DNA of 64,000 bases, taken from NCBI GenBank assembly GCA_049322355.1, contig JBMORG010000010.1, forward strand, positions 62,001 through 126,000, written 5' to 3'. Both the position numbers and the translations under genes were made by a program. Under the pieces are notes generated by a model. That model made no database searches. It had not been told where the DNA came from and worked only from the letters and a program-made list of their open reading frames with translations. Below are positions 36,559 to 44,887 of this stretch, piece by piece; position 1 is the stretch's first letter, and each line of letters starts with the position of its first letter. Origin of the DNA: 0-14-0-80-60-11 sp049322355. Its GTDB lineage: Bacteria > Desulfobacterota > Desulfobaccia > Desulfobaccales > 0-14-0-80-60-11.

Positions 36559-37111
36559 TGCTGCCGGCCTCCTCGGGGGCTAGAGCTGCCAGCACCAGGT
36601 GCACCACCTGGGCGACGTCCCGGTTTGTAGTGTCAATGGTAACCTGGGCCGCGGTTTGATAAAGGGGGTAGCGATCTTTTAGCACTTGCGCCACTTCCTG
36701 GATGGTGTCACCCCCGGTGAGACTGGGGCGATTGGCATCCCGGGGCAAATCTTCCGCCAGGCGGGCCTGGATGGTGTCCGGGTCCGCGGTCAGCCAGATA
36801 ATGATGCCGTTCTCCCGCAGGGCTGCGACATTGTCCGGGTCCAAAACCACACCGCCGCCGGTGGCCAGAACTTGGCCGCGGGTTTGGCAAAACCGGGCCA
36901 CCAGCGCTTTTTCCCGCCGCCGGAACTCGGTCCAGCCGCCCTGGGCCACGATATCGGCGATAGGCCGGCCAGCTTCCTGGACCAACACTTGATCCAGATC
37001 CACAAAGGGGCGACTCAAAATCTCTGCCAGCCGCGCCCCAACGGCAGTCTTACCGGTGGCCCGATAGCCGATGAGAACCAGGTTAGGGGGTTGCCGCCGC
37101 TGAGTCTGCAC
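36548..37111 (-). CDS. aroK: Shikimate kinase
   Basis: 187 residues from GTG 37111. P-loop GYRATGKTAVG, shikimate-binding FVDLDQVLV and FRRREKA, GGGVVLD lid region and a C-terminal VDTTNRD-type adenine pocket. Phosphorylates shikimate with ATP. First gene of the aroK-aroC-tyrA group. Confidence 0.95.
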   Translation of the reverse strand: MQTQRRQPPNLVLIGYRATGKTAVGARLAEILSRPFVDLDQVLVQEAGRPIADIVAQGGWTEFRRREKALVARFCQTRGQVLATGGGVVLDPDNVAALRENGIIIWLTADPDTIQARLAEDLPRDANRPSLTGGDTIQEVAQVLKDRYPLYQTAAQVTIDTTNRDVAQVVHLVLAALAPEEAGSIGG

Positions 37112-37201
37112 TTGGTTTAAGTCTCGCCTTTTTAGTCTAATATGCTTTAACCTATTAATATCTTATTAAATCTTTCCAGAAAAGGGAAACTCGACAATTT
37201 A

Positions 37202-37474
37202 TCACCATTTCCCCCACAGGATCAATCCACCGATAATAATGAAGCTCGCTCCGGCGATTTTTTTCAGCAAGCCTTCGGGGAGCCACTGGGAGGCAAGGCC
37301 TCCGAAGGCTACCCCCAATAAGGTAACCAGGCACAGAGCCAGGCTGGCTCCCAGAAAAACCGGCAGGGGGAGGCGGGTCTCGGCGGTCATAGTAAGAGCC
37401 GCCAGCTGGGTTTTGTCCCCCATTTCCGCCAGAAAAATTGTACCAAAGGTGACCCAAAAAACCTTCCAATCCAT
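37202..37474 (-). CDS. Half-size GDT1/TMEM165 (UPF0016) cation transporter
   Basis: 90 residues, three membrane helices, with one copy of the family motif E-x-G-D-K-T as AEMGDKTQLAAL. Eukaryotic and many bacterial members have two such repeats; this single-repeat protein would need to form a homodimer or pair with a second small protein. The family moves Mn2+ or Ca2+. No partner gene is adjacent. Confidence 0.85.
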   Translation of the reverse strand: MDWKVFWVTFGTIFLAEMGDKTQLAALTMTAETRLPLPVFLGASLALCLVTLLGVAFGGLASQWLPEGLLKKIAGASFIIIGGLILWGKW

Positions 37475-37510
37475 ATGATTATCCTACCTTAAAAAATCTG
37501 CTGGATAATG

Positions 37511-37541
37511 ACCCAGACCCCAGAACCTAAAACTAAGACCC
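37511..37541. repeat. Degenerate 7-bp periodic sequence
   Basis: ACCCAGA, CCCCAGA, ACCTAAA, ACTAAGA: four degenerate heptads lying just behind the stop codon of the MBL hydrolase. Related in period, not in sequence, to the TTTTCTG arrays. Confidence 0.45.
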
Positions 37542-37545
37542 GCAT

Positions 37546-38388
37546 TTAGGGTAATCGGTAACAGGCTCCTTCCCGGGCGGCGTCGATAAAGTGAGGATTA
37601 CCAGGGGCTGGTACCATTTCCCGGGACCGGGCTATGATCTTTTCCACCTCCGCGTCGCTGCGGTAGGGATCGTGATGTGTGAGAATCAAATTGTGAACCT
37701 CTGCTTGCTGAGCCAGCGTGACCACCTCTTCATAGGTGGAGTGACCCCAACCCCGACGGCCCGCAATTTCAGAGGGCAAATATTGGGCGTCGTGGATCAA
37801 CAGGTCGCATCCTCTACAAAAATCCACAAATTCCGGAATACGCCTGCCCCTGGCCGCACCCAACTCGTTATCCGTAATGAATATCATGGTGTGCTGGCCT
37901 TCCCGGAAACGAAAGGCCAATCCCCCTTGGGGATGATTGAGACGCATGGAATCAATTAGCACCCCATCCAGATCAAGGGTAGTGTAGGCCAGAGTGTTCA
38001 GATAATCGATTCTGGCTTTGAGGTGGTCGAAGGCCACCGGGAAAAAGCCATCCCCCATGTGGCTGTCGAAGACCCGGGTCATGGCCTGGAAGGCCGGGGG
38101 CCAGCCATCAACGACCACTTTGGTGTTTTCATGGTAGATGGGCTCAAAAAACGGAATACCCAGCAGGTGGTCCCAGTGACCATGGGTGAGGAGCAGGTGA
38201 AAGCGGCAGGCACTGTTGGTCTCCATTAAATGTTGGCCCAAAAGTCGAAATCCGGTACCTCCGTCAATCACGACTCTTTGGCCGTTGTCCAGGATCACTT
38301 CAACGCAGGTGGTGTTGCCGCCGAACTCCAGAGTTTGAGCGCCTGGAGACGGGATTGACCCCCGGGTGCCCCAGAATTTAATCTGCAT
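37546..38388 (-). CDS. Metallo-beta-lactamase-fold hydrolase
   Basis: 280 residues. The metal motif is THGHWDHLLG (HxHxDH); other ligands are likely in RLNHPQGG, FITDNE and LTHHDPY. The opening FWGTRGSIPSPG is typical of RNase Z-like and cyclic phosphodiesterase-type MBL proteins, of which the latter fits better. Substrate unknown; a link to the cyclase at 16633 is only possible. Its ribosome-binding site GGAGGAAG lies inside the HEPN remnant upstream. Confidence 0.85.
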   Translation of the reverse strand: MQIKFWGTRGSIPSPGAQTLEFGGNTTCVEVILDNGQRVVIDGGTGFRLLGQHLMETNSACRFHLLLTHGHWDHLLGIPFFEPIYHENTKVVVDGWPPAFQAMTRVFDSHMGDGFFPVAFDHLKARIDYLNTLAYTTLDLDGVLIDSMRLNHPQGGLAFRFREGQHTMIFITDNELGAARGRRIPEFVDFCRGCDLLIHDAQYLPSEIAGRRGWGHSTYEEVVTLAQQAEVHNLILTHHDPYRSDAEVEKIIARSREMVPAPGNPHFIDAAREGACYRLP

Positions 38389-38509
38389 ATGGTGCGCTTC
38401 CTCCTGCTGGCAGGGCTGTAGGAAAGGTTTTTTCTCCGCCAGCTTCGGCGGATTCCATAAAGCGGCGTGCCTTTGATAACATTCCTTTGACTTCGTCTGA
38501 CAAAGTCAT
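38378..38509 (-). pseudogene. Truncated HEPN-domain gene (toxin remnant)
   Basis: Forty-three codons starting MTLSDEVKGMLSKARRFMESAEA, the first helix of HEPN toxins of the HEPN/MNT type, with start overlapping the MNT stop (ATGA). The rest of the ~110-residue HEPN domain, including the RxxxxH RNase motif, is absent: the frame runs into the MBL hydrolase start. A shifted frame still shows a Y-S-P-A-S-R string like the lost second helix, so the gene decayed by indel and deletion. Confidence 0.55.
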
Positions 38510-38841
38510 AAGGGCACCCCCTCCCTCCGCACGTTTTCGAAAAGCGGACTTTTCCTTACTTGCAGCCAGTCTTCGGTGACAGGAAAAATAGCAATGAGAA
38601 CATCGTATTCCAGGCAAATGTCCGAAACTCTCTCGCTCACCCGGTTAATTTCTTTGCCGGGATTGACCATTCCCTCGGGCGCGATGAGGATATCTACATC
38701 TGAATCGGGTTGGAAATCTCCACAAGCATAAGAACCAAAGAGATGGATGCCACTCAATCGCGCCCCATAGACCTCCGCTAAGGATTGCTTCAATTCCATT
38801 AGGGCCAGTTGAACGGCTTTTGGTAGCTTATTTTCGACCAT
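38506..38841 (-). CDS. MNT-type minimal nucleotidyltransferase (HEPN/MNT antitoxin family)
   Basis: 111 residues. The nucleotidyltransferase signature is complete: LFGSYACGDFQPDSDVDILI (GS-x9-11-DxD), and a third acidic residue in CLEYDVLI. In active HEPN/MNT pairs the MNT protein AMPylates and silences the HEPN RNase. Here the coupled HEPN gene is truncated, leaving an orphan antitoxin. Confidence 0.88.
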   Translation of the reverse strand: MVENKLPKAVQLALMELKQSLAEVYGARLSGIHLFGSYACGDFQPDSDVDILIAPEGMVNPGKEINRVSERVSDICLEYDVLIAIFPVTEDWLQVRKSPLFENVRREGVPL

Positions 38842-38853
38842 TTATTTTGATCT

Positions 38854-39894
38854 CTAATCAAGGGTCCTTTTATTCAAAAAAGCCGCCACCAGGCCGAAAC
38901 AGCCGGACAGCATCATATCTCCGAATGGCGCTGCCATGACACCAGGCCAGCCCAGCGCCAGGCGTCGGCGGGGGCCGGTGATGACTGTGAAGGTAAAGTC
39001 GCCTCTGCCAGCAAAGTCCGGGACATAAGCGCAGCCATGCCCCTGATCCTCAAAGATCTCAGAGTTGGTAAGTTCCCCTTTTTGAAAGCGTTCCAGGTGG
39101 GAAAAGAATTTTTCCGGACTCAGAAGGCCGGTGTGATGTTCGTAAATCCCGTACATATGCTCGCCCTGCACCAGGGCCGCAAAGGTGTGGGCATTGCCGG
39201 CGTTGACCACTGTGAGTCCGCGGTTCAGGTGTTCTTGGGCCTGGGGATCAAGCAGCGCCCCTCTAACGCCTGCGGCGCAGGTGTCCATCAGCAGCGCCCC
39301 GGGCAGCGTCTCGGCCACGGCTACCATGCGGGTGAAGTGGCCGGGAGGCTTGTGGTAGGCCAGCTCTGCCAGTCTGCCTCCCTGGGCCAGAAAATCTTCC
39401 CAGCACTGGAAGCGGAAACGGCGGTTGCTGCCCTGGGGATAAAAGCCGTGGTCCTGGACCGCCACTGCAAAGTGAGCTGGGAACGGCACCTCAAAGGCCG
39501 CCAGGACCTGGCGCAGACTTTCCACATCGACGTCTCCCAGACTCACCTTAACGGCCCCTGGAGGCGGGGTTTCAGCGATTTTCACACCCCAATCTTCCAC
39601 CACCTCGAGACGGTCGCTGAAAGTCAAAGCGGCCTCCGGTGTGGCAGAAACCGGCAGCCCATGCCCCAGATGCCAGCGCACCGCCTGTGTCACCGCACCG
39701 CCGCCCATAATCCGCCCGTTCAGGAATATGGGCTGACCCATCGCGGTGAAGCGCCGAATCCGCCTGGCCAAGACCTGGGTGGGCGCCGGCAGAACCATTT
39801 TTACCCCATTTTCCACCGCTTGGCCCGGTTCCCATATAAAGATATCCTGGGTACCGCCGCCCACATCTATGGCCAATAGCGACCCTTCAAGCAT
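38854..39894 (-). CDS. DUF1786 family ASKHA-fold protein
   Basis: 346 residues from ATG 39894. N-terminal LLAIDVGGGTQDIFIW is a phosphate-1 loop of the actin/Hsp70/sugar-kinase fold; GGGAVT and VNAGNAHTFAA are the matching later loops. This is the DUF1786 family, sometimes labelled pyruvate-formate-lyase-activating-like, with no established function. Overlaps the phosphorylase gene by 8 bp, suggesting coupled translation and perhaps a shared pathway. Confidence 0.8.
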   Translation of the reverse strand: MLEGSLLAIDVGGGTQDIFIWEPGQAVENGVKMVLPAPTQVLARRIRRFTAMGQPIFLNGRIMGGGAVTQAVRWHLGHGLPVSATPEAALTFSDRLEVVEDWGVKIAETPPPGAVKVSLGDVDVESLRQVLAAFEVPFPAHFAVAVQDHGFYPQGSNRRFRFQCWEDFLAQGGRLAELAYHKPPGHFTRMVAVAETLPGALLMDTCAAGVRGALLDPQAQEHLNRGLTVVNAGNAHTFAALVQGEHMYGIYEHHTGLLSPEKFFSHLERFQKGELTNSEIFEDQGHGCAYVPDFAGRGDFTFTVITGPRRRLALGWPGVMAAPFGDMMLSGCFGLVAAFLNKRTLD

Positions 39895-40699
39895 GGGCCT
39901 CGTCCCATTGCGCCGCGACGGTAAGGACCATCCGGGCGGCTTGATCCCGGGCTTGGCGAAACCGCTCGGAACGGTACCCCGGATTCCATTGCAGGGCGGC
40001 CAACTCATCGGACACCACCAAGAGACCCGCCACCGGCAGCCGCCGGAATCGGCCCAGGGTGAACAAGGCCGCCATTTCCATATCCACCCCCAATATCCCC
40101 TGGGCCTGATAGTGGCGCACCTGGTCCACCGTTTCCCGGTAAAAGCCGTCCGTAGACCAGACCGCGCCTGCCTGCCAGCGGCTTTCCGAGGTTTCCAAAA
40201 GGTGTCGCAGCATCTGGACTAGATGCTGGTCCGGGTCCGGGGACTGGCCGTCCAAGGGATAGTGCCGGGAAGTCCCTTCGGTGCTCACCGTGGCGGTGGG
40301 GAGCACAAGGTCGCCGATGACTAGATGGGGCTGCAACGACCCGCACCACCCCAGGGCCAGGACCATGCGGGCACCCAGGGCAATGAGTTTTTCCAACACC
40401 ATGACCGCATAAGGGGCCCCCAAGGCCGGGGCCAGGAGGGTGAGGGAGCGGTCGTTCCAGCGCCCCTCCACCATGGCGCAGTTGAAAATATAGCGGGGCG
40501 GCGTTGCAGGTTGCATGAGGCGGCAGAGATACCGATAGTCAGGCAGAGTGAAAGTCAGGATTACCCTATCCGTTACCGCTTGGTCCCAGGGTTCCCGGGT
40601 TGGGTTGATAATGGCCTCAGAAGGTAAGATGCCGGTCCTCCGGCCACCCGGTAGGTCTGGAGCATCAAGCCTTACTTCCCTTCCGGTTCCGCTGTTCAT
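39887..40699 (-). CDS. Nucleoside phosphorylase-family protein
   Basis: 270 residues from ATG 40699 (overlaps the DedA stop as ATGA; longer upstream frames overlap DedA and look non-coding). PNP/UDP phosphorylase fold: LGWCGSLQPHLVIGDLVLP, ATVSTEGTSRHYP, and VDMEMAALFTLG with the conserved Met-Glu ribose/base contacts; SDEL follows. Resembles uridine/purine phosphorylases. Lies in a coupled DedA-phosphorylase-DUF1786 run next to nicotinate phosphoribosyltransferase, consistent with nucleotide salvage. Confidence 0.85.
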   Translation of the reverse strand: MNSGTGREVRLDAPDLPGGRRTGILPSEAIINPTREPWDQAVTDRVILTFTLPDYRYLCRLMQPATPPRYIFNCAMVEGRWNDRSLTLLAPALGAPYAVMVLEKLIALGARMVLALGWCGSLQPHLVIGDLVLPTATVSTEGTSRHYPLDGQSPDPDQHLVQMLRHLLETSESRWQAGAVWSTDGFYRETVDQVRHYQAQGILGVDMEMAALFTLGRFRRLPVAGLLVVSDELAALQWNPGYRSERFRQARDQAARMVLTVAAQWDEAHA

Positions 40700-41307
40700 G
40701 CCGGCTTCCGCGAATTCTTCAGCTTCCAGACCAGATAAGCCGTGGCAAAGATGAGCCCTGCAACTACGAAGTAATCCAAGATATGGGTGTATCGTTGGAT
40801 GACCCACCAATTCTCTTTGAGCCGCATCCCCAGGTAGGTGAGAAACCCGTTCCACAAGGTGGCTCCCACCACGGTATAAAGAATAAAAGGAACCAACGAC
40901 ATGCGGGCCAGACCCGCAGGAATGGAAATGAGGTGGCGCACCACCGGAATGAACCGGGCGATGAAAATCGTCTTGCCGCCATGGCGGAAGAAGAACATCT
41001 CGGTCCATTCCAGGTGGTGGCGATTGAGCAGCAGATAGCGGCCGTAACGTATCACCACCGGCTCCCCCAGGACTCCCATATAATAAGATAACAGGGACCC
41101 CGCAATGGACCCCAGGCTGCTGGCCACCATCACCGGGACCAGGTCAAAATGCCCCGTGATGATCAGAAACCCGGCAAAAGGCATGACCAACTCGCTGGGG
41201 ATGGGGAAAATCATGCTTTCCAGGGCCATCAGTACGAAAACCCCGGTGTACCCCAAATAATGGATGAGAAGGGTATTATAGTGGCAAAGAAGTTCGGTCA
41301 ATCCCAT
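40696..41307 (-). CDS. DedA-family membrane protein
   Basis: 203 residues. ESMIFPIPSELVMPFAGFL with the membrane-embedded acidic residue, SLGSIAGSLLSYYMG and FIARFIPVVRHLISIPAGLARM are the family blocks. DedA proteins act as lipid (undecaprenyl phosphate or phospholipid) flippases and affect envelope potential. Four bases behind the nicotinate phosphoribosyltransferase gene. Confidence 0.92.
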   Translation of the reverse strand: MGLTELLCHYNTLLIHYLGYTGVFVLMALESMIFPIPSELVMPFAGFLIITGHFDLVPVMVASSLGSIAGSLLSYYMGVLGEPVVIRYGRYLLLNRHHLEWTEMFFFRHGGKTIFIARFIPVVRHLISIPAGLARMSLVPFILYTVVGATLWNGFLTYLGMRLKENWWVIQRYTHILDYFVVAGLIFATAYLVWKLKNSRKPA

Positions 41308-41311
41308 GAAT

Positions 41312-42685
41312 TCAGCTCTCTCCTAATTCCCGGTGCCGGATGTGCTCCTCCACCTGCGATTGTAACGATTTGAGCCCAGGGCTTAAACTCACCGAATAGT
41401 GGGCCGGGTCCTGGAGGTTTTTGTAAATTGCGGGCAACCGGGCAAACTGGGTCTGGAAATAGTCCCGGCTTTCTGGCAGCGTCGGCAGTGGCCGGGTAAT
41501 GCGGCCACCCGCCATCACTGGCGTAAGTAGCGGGACACCCTCTGAAATAGCTTCGTCCCGCAGGGAGATGATATCTTGCTGCATGTTACCCTGATGGTCG
41601 AAGGTCCGCCAAACCTGCTTTTTGTCCACCAGCGTCACCTTGCCGGTAGACAGCTTCATTACCGGCCGGTCGGCGTAGCGCACCAGTTTATAGGCAATGT
41701 CGAAATACGGGGCATCTGCCGAAACCCCCATCTTGGTGCCCACGGCAAAGGCGTCAATCCGGGCCCCCTCGGCCAACAGCCGGGCGATCTTGTGCTCATC
41801 AAAACCGCCGCTGGCCAGGATGCGGATGTAGCCCAGGCCATTATCATCCAGGATTTGGCGGACTTCCTTGCTGATGGCCGCCATATCGCCGCTGTCCAGG
41901 CGGACATATCCCAAACGTTCGCCCCTGGCCTCCATTTCTTTGGCCACCGTCACCGCGTGGCGGGCTCCGGAAATATTGTCAAAGGTATCGATCAACAGGG
42001 TGGTGCGATTAGGAAAATTCCGGGCGAACACCCGGAAGGCGTCGATTTCATAAGAAAAACTGGTAATATAGGAATGGGCCATGGTCCCGAAAATGGGAAT
42101 ACCATAAAGCTTTCCTGCCAGGACGTTGCTGGTGCCGGCAAACCCCGCCAGGTAACTGGCCCGGGCCGCCTTGAGACCTGCGTCGCTGCCCTGGGTGCGC
42201 CTCAGGGAAAAGTCTATCAGGGGGCGGCCTGCGGCTGCGTGGATTGACCTGGAGGCCTTGGTGGCGATCATGGTCTGGAGACTGACCGCGTTGATGATGA
42301 AGGTCTCGGCGAACTGGGCTTCAATGATCGGTGCGCTCACTTCGACGATGGGCTCATCCGTGAAAAAGATGCTGCCCTCGGGCAGGGCGTGAACGCTCCC
42401 GGTGAAACGCACGCTTTCGAGATAGTCCAGGAAGCTGGTCCGAAAGAGGCCGGTGGAAGCGAGATAAGCCAGGTCTTCTGCGGTGAACCGCAGGGTTTCC
42501 AGGTAATTCAAGGCCTCGGCCAACCCCGCGGCCACAAAGTAGCCGCGCTGGGCCGGATATTTGCGGATGAACAGGCTGAAGGTGGCTTCGTCCTGCATGT
42601 TCTGGTCGAAATAGCAGGCCGCCATGGTCAACTGGTAAAGGTCAGTCAAAAGGGCCAGCCGTTCACCCAAGGGTTGTTGGTTCAA
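41312..42685 (-). CDS. pncB: Nicotinate phosphoribosyltransferase
   Basis: 457 residues from a TTG with GAGG upstream. LLTDLYQLTMAACYF is the usual N-terminus; FSLRRTQGSDAGLKAARA, GTMAHSYITSF and RLDSGDMA are the nicotinate/PRPP-binding blocks. Converts nicotinate and PRPP to nicotinate mononucleotide for NAD salvage. Distance to tsaD is ~235 bp, so probably its own promoter. Confidence 0.95.
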   Translation of the reverse strand: MNQQPLGERLALLTDLYQLTMAACYFDQNMQDEATFSLFIRKYPAQRGYFVAAGLAEALNYLETLRFTAEDLAYLASTGLFRTSFLDYLESVRFTGSVHALPEGSIFFTDEPIVEVSAPIIEAQFAETFIINAVSLQTMIATKASRSIHAAAGRPLIDFSLRRTQGSDAGLKAARASYLAGFAGTSNVLAGKLYGIPIFGTMAHSYITSFSYEIDAFRVFARNFPNRTTLLIDTFDNISGARHAVTVAKEMEARGERLGYVRLDSGDMAAISKEVRQILDDNGLGYIRILASGGFDEHKIARLLAEGARIDAFAVGTKMGVSADAPYFDIAYKLVRYADRPVMKLSTGKVTLVDKKQVWRTFDHQGNMQQDIISLRDEAISEGVPLLTPVMAGGRITRPLPTLPESRDYFQTQFARLPAIYKNLQDPAHYSVSLSPGLKSLQSQVEEHIRHRELGES

Positions 42686-42873
42686 GTTCGCCTCACTGTG
42701 GGCACGGTGATGGAAGGGGGGCTAGAAATAGCACCCGGCGATCCATCACCCGATCTGAAATTATTCTTTTTATATTATTATAATAACTCGGGGCTTTCTA
42801 TATTTTTGGTTAATTTTTCGGGTGCTGTTGGGGTTATCTCACCTGGAACAGATGCCCTAAGGAAGCAAAGTAG

Positions 42874-42890
42874 GGTGCGTTCTACGCACC
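42874..42890. repeat. Short extragenic palindrome
   Basis: GGTGCGT / ACGCACC with a 3-base loop between pncB and tsaD; no T run, so not an intrinsic terminator. Type seen as dispersed repeat in many genomes. Confidence 0.45.
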
Positions 42891-42920
42891 ATTTATAATA
42901 GATAATCTGCTTTGAGACGG

Positions 42921-43919
42921 TTATCCTCGAGAAAAAACGTCGCCGGATAGGTCCAGGCGCTCCCCGGCCAGCAGCCGCTGATACCCCAAGGCTGCAACCA
43001 TGGCGGCGTTGTCGGTGCATAGCGCCAGGGGAGGCAGGTATAATTCGTAGCTTTCAGTCCGGGCCTGGGCCAGCAACATCCGGCGTAAATGGCCGTTGGC
43101 AGCCACTCCGCCGCACACCACCAGGCGGATGCAGCCTGTTTCTTCCAAGGCCAGCCCGGCCCGGCTTGTGAGGCTCTCCACCACCGCGGCTTGAAAGCTG
43201 GCGGCCAAATCCCTACGGGCGGCCTCATCGGCAAGAATTTCCGGATGCTGCTTCAGTTGGTGAGCCACCGCGGTTTTCAGCCCTGAAAACGAGAAGGTCA
43301 GCGGCTCTTCCCGGATGCGGGGCCGGGGGAGAGAAAAGGCCTCGGGATTGGCGTTTGCTGCCAAAGCCTCGATTTTGACCCCGCCCGGATAGCCCAACTC
43401 CATGAGCTTGGCCACTTTGTCAAAAGCTTCGCCCGCGGCGTCGTCCCGGCTCTTACCCAACAGGGTCATCTCCGTAAAGCCGTCCACCCGGTAGAGGTTG
43501 GTATGGCCGCCAGAAACCACCAGGGCCACAAAGGGGAACTGCGGCGGGGTCTCCGTCAGGAAGGCCGCCATGATGTGGGCCTGCAGGTGATGGACCCCCA
43601 CCAGGGGAATTTGTTGAGTGTAAGCCAGGGCCTTGGCTGCGGCCATGCCAATGACCAGGGCGCCGATAAGCCCCGGCCCCTGGGTCACCGCCAGGCCGTC
43701 CAAGTCGCTTAAAGTCACGCCGGCTTGATCCAACGCCCCCTGCATAACAGGCAAAATGTTTTCCAGGTGCCGCCGGGCCGCCAACTCCGGCACCACCCCG
43801 CCATATTGGGCGTGCAGTTCGAACTGGGTGGCCACCACCGAGGACAGCACAGTGCGCCCGTCCGCCACCACCGCGGCGGCGGTCTCATCGCAGGAGGTTT
43901 CGATGCCTAAGATTAGCAT
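42921..43919 (-). CDS. tsaD: tRNA N6-adenosine threonylcarbamoyltransferase
   Basis: 332 residues. GIETSCDETAAAVV is the N-terminal signature; metal-binding His pair in HHLQAHI, and CTDNAAM near the C-terminus. Acts with TsaB, TsaC and TsaE to make t6A37 in tRNAs reading ANN codons. Followed upstream, same strand, by comEA-like gene 50 bp away. Confidence 0.97.
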   Translation of the reverse strand: MLILGIETSCDETAAAVVADGRTVLSSVVATQFELHAQYGGVVPELAARRHLENILPVMQGALDQAGVTLSDLDGLAVTQGPGLIGALVIGMAAAKALAYTQQIPLVGVHHLQAHIMAAFLTETPPQFPFVALVVSGGHTNLYRVDGFTEMTLLGKSRDDAAGEAFDKVAKLMELGYPGGVKIEALAANANPEAFSLPRPRIREEPLTFSFSGLKTAVAHQLKQHPEILADEAARRDLAASFQAAVVESLTSRAGLALEETGCIRLVVCGGVAANGHLRRMLLAQARTESYELYLPPLALCTDNAAMVAALGYQRLLAGERLDLSGDVFSRG

Positions 43920-43969
43920 TTGGCATTAATTCCGCAGATAAATGCAGCTGCGCACAGATATGGCGTTCA

Positions 43970-44614
43970 TCACCGTTCTTCGGCGGTTTCAGTTGCCTCT
44001 GAAACAATCAAGTACGGTTTTATTTTTTCCACCTTCTTGGGGCCCAAACCCGAGACCTTCTCCAGTTCCTCAATCTTCTTAAACGGCCCCTGGGCCTTCC
44101 TATAATCAATAATTCTTTTTGCCAAAGCCGGCCCGATTCCCGGCAGGGCTTCCAAATCCTCGGCGCTGGCCCGGTTGAGATCGAGGGCCAGCCCCAGGGT
44201 CAGAAGCTGGGTCCCCGCCATGTACCCGAGGCGATAGCTGCCCTCCAGGGTCACTTCCACCCGGCTGCCGCTGGGGATTTTTTTGTCCGGTTCCGGCGCA
44301 GCCCCGGTGACTCCGGCCCGCTGCCAGACCTCCCCTAATGTAGGCGTCTGGGGAAAGGAGTAAACCCCGGGATGGGCCACTGGACCGGTAACCTCAACAA
44401 AAGTAAGAGGCATGATCCCAGGCGGGGGAGGGGAGGGGGAGGACAACCAATGGGCTCGCCAGGCGTATACGCCGATAAGGACCGCTCCCAGGAGAATAAT
44501 GACGCCTAACTGGGAGCGGCTGAAAAAAGGGAGCTTGATGGTGGTCGGGTTCGGGGTCTTAGATTGATTTCCCCTCCCCTGGTGGGAGGGGGTAGGGGGA
44601 GGGGGCGACTCCAT
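43970..44614 (-). CDS. ComEA-like DNA-binding protein (SLBB + helix-hairpin-helix)
   Basis: 214 residues: one membrane helix (~36-52), an SLBB domain (VEVTGPVAHPGVY) and a C-terminal double helix-hairpin-helix (LNRASAEDLEALPGIGPALAKRI and KVSGLGPKKVEKI). ComEA binds incoming DNA in the periplasm during transformation, though many bacteria keep it without competence. The first ~19 residues (PPPPTPSHQGRGNQ) are encoded by a dispersed G-rich repeat, so the true start may be nearer the membrane helix; no better start codon with ribosome-binding site was found. Confidence 0.85.
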   Translation of the reverse strand: MESPPPPTPSHQGRGNQSKTPNPTTIKLPFFSRSQLGVIILLGAVLIGVYAWRAHWLSSPSPPPPGIMPLTFVEVTGPVAHPGVYSFPQTPTLGEVWQRAGVTGAAPEPDKKIPSGSRVEVTLEGSYRLGYMAGTQLLTLGLALDLNRASAEDLEALPGIGPALAKRIIDYRKAQGPFKKIEELEKVSGLGPKKVEKIKPYLIVSEATETAEER

Positions 44615-44685
44615 AGCTCATAATACCTTATATTAACTTAGATTATTTCACCCCCACCCCAACCCTCCCCCATCAAGGGGGGAGG
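44566..44685. repeat. C/G-rich dispersed repeat pair around the comEA start
   Basis: CCCCTCCCCTGGTGGGAGGGG at 44570-44592 region and CCCTCCCCCATCAAGGGGGGAGG at 44663-44685 region are palindromes of the same family as the G-rich block behind folD. The first one overlaps the predicted N-terminus of the ComEA-like protein. Confidence 0.6.
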
Positions 44686-44768
44686 AAAATACAGGGCTTG
44701 TCTATTTCCAATTTTCTGTTTTTCTGGCTAGCTGTGGCCGCCCTACATTACTAAGGTACCACCGCGGA

Positions 44769-44823
44769 GCTTTGGCCATCATAATTGCGTTCCCCAGCCA
44801 AGCTTGGAAACGAGTGCCAAAGC
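44769..44823. repeat. Extragenic hairpin element
   Basis: Outer arms GCTTTGGC (44769-44776) and GCCAAAGC (44816-44823) are perfectly complementary; inside lie CGTTCC/GGAAACG and the palindrome CCAAGCTTGG. A well-folded 55-base structure in the ~270-bp gap between comEA and cimA. Function unknown. Confidence 0.5.
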
Positions 44824-44887
44824 CAAAGTAACCGCATTGGCGGGTTTTTTGCTTTCTTTCCCCTAAATCTTTCCGGCCTTTTCGCCC

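Noticed and set aside
40700..41008. N-terminal extension of the phosphorylase frame
   Set aside because: Lies fully inside the DedA gene in another frame; ATG 40699 with ATGA overlap is the natural start.
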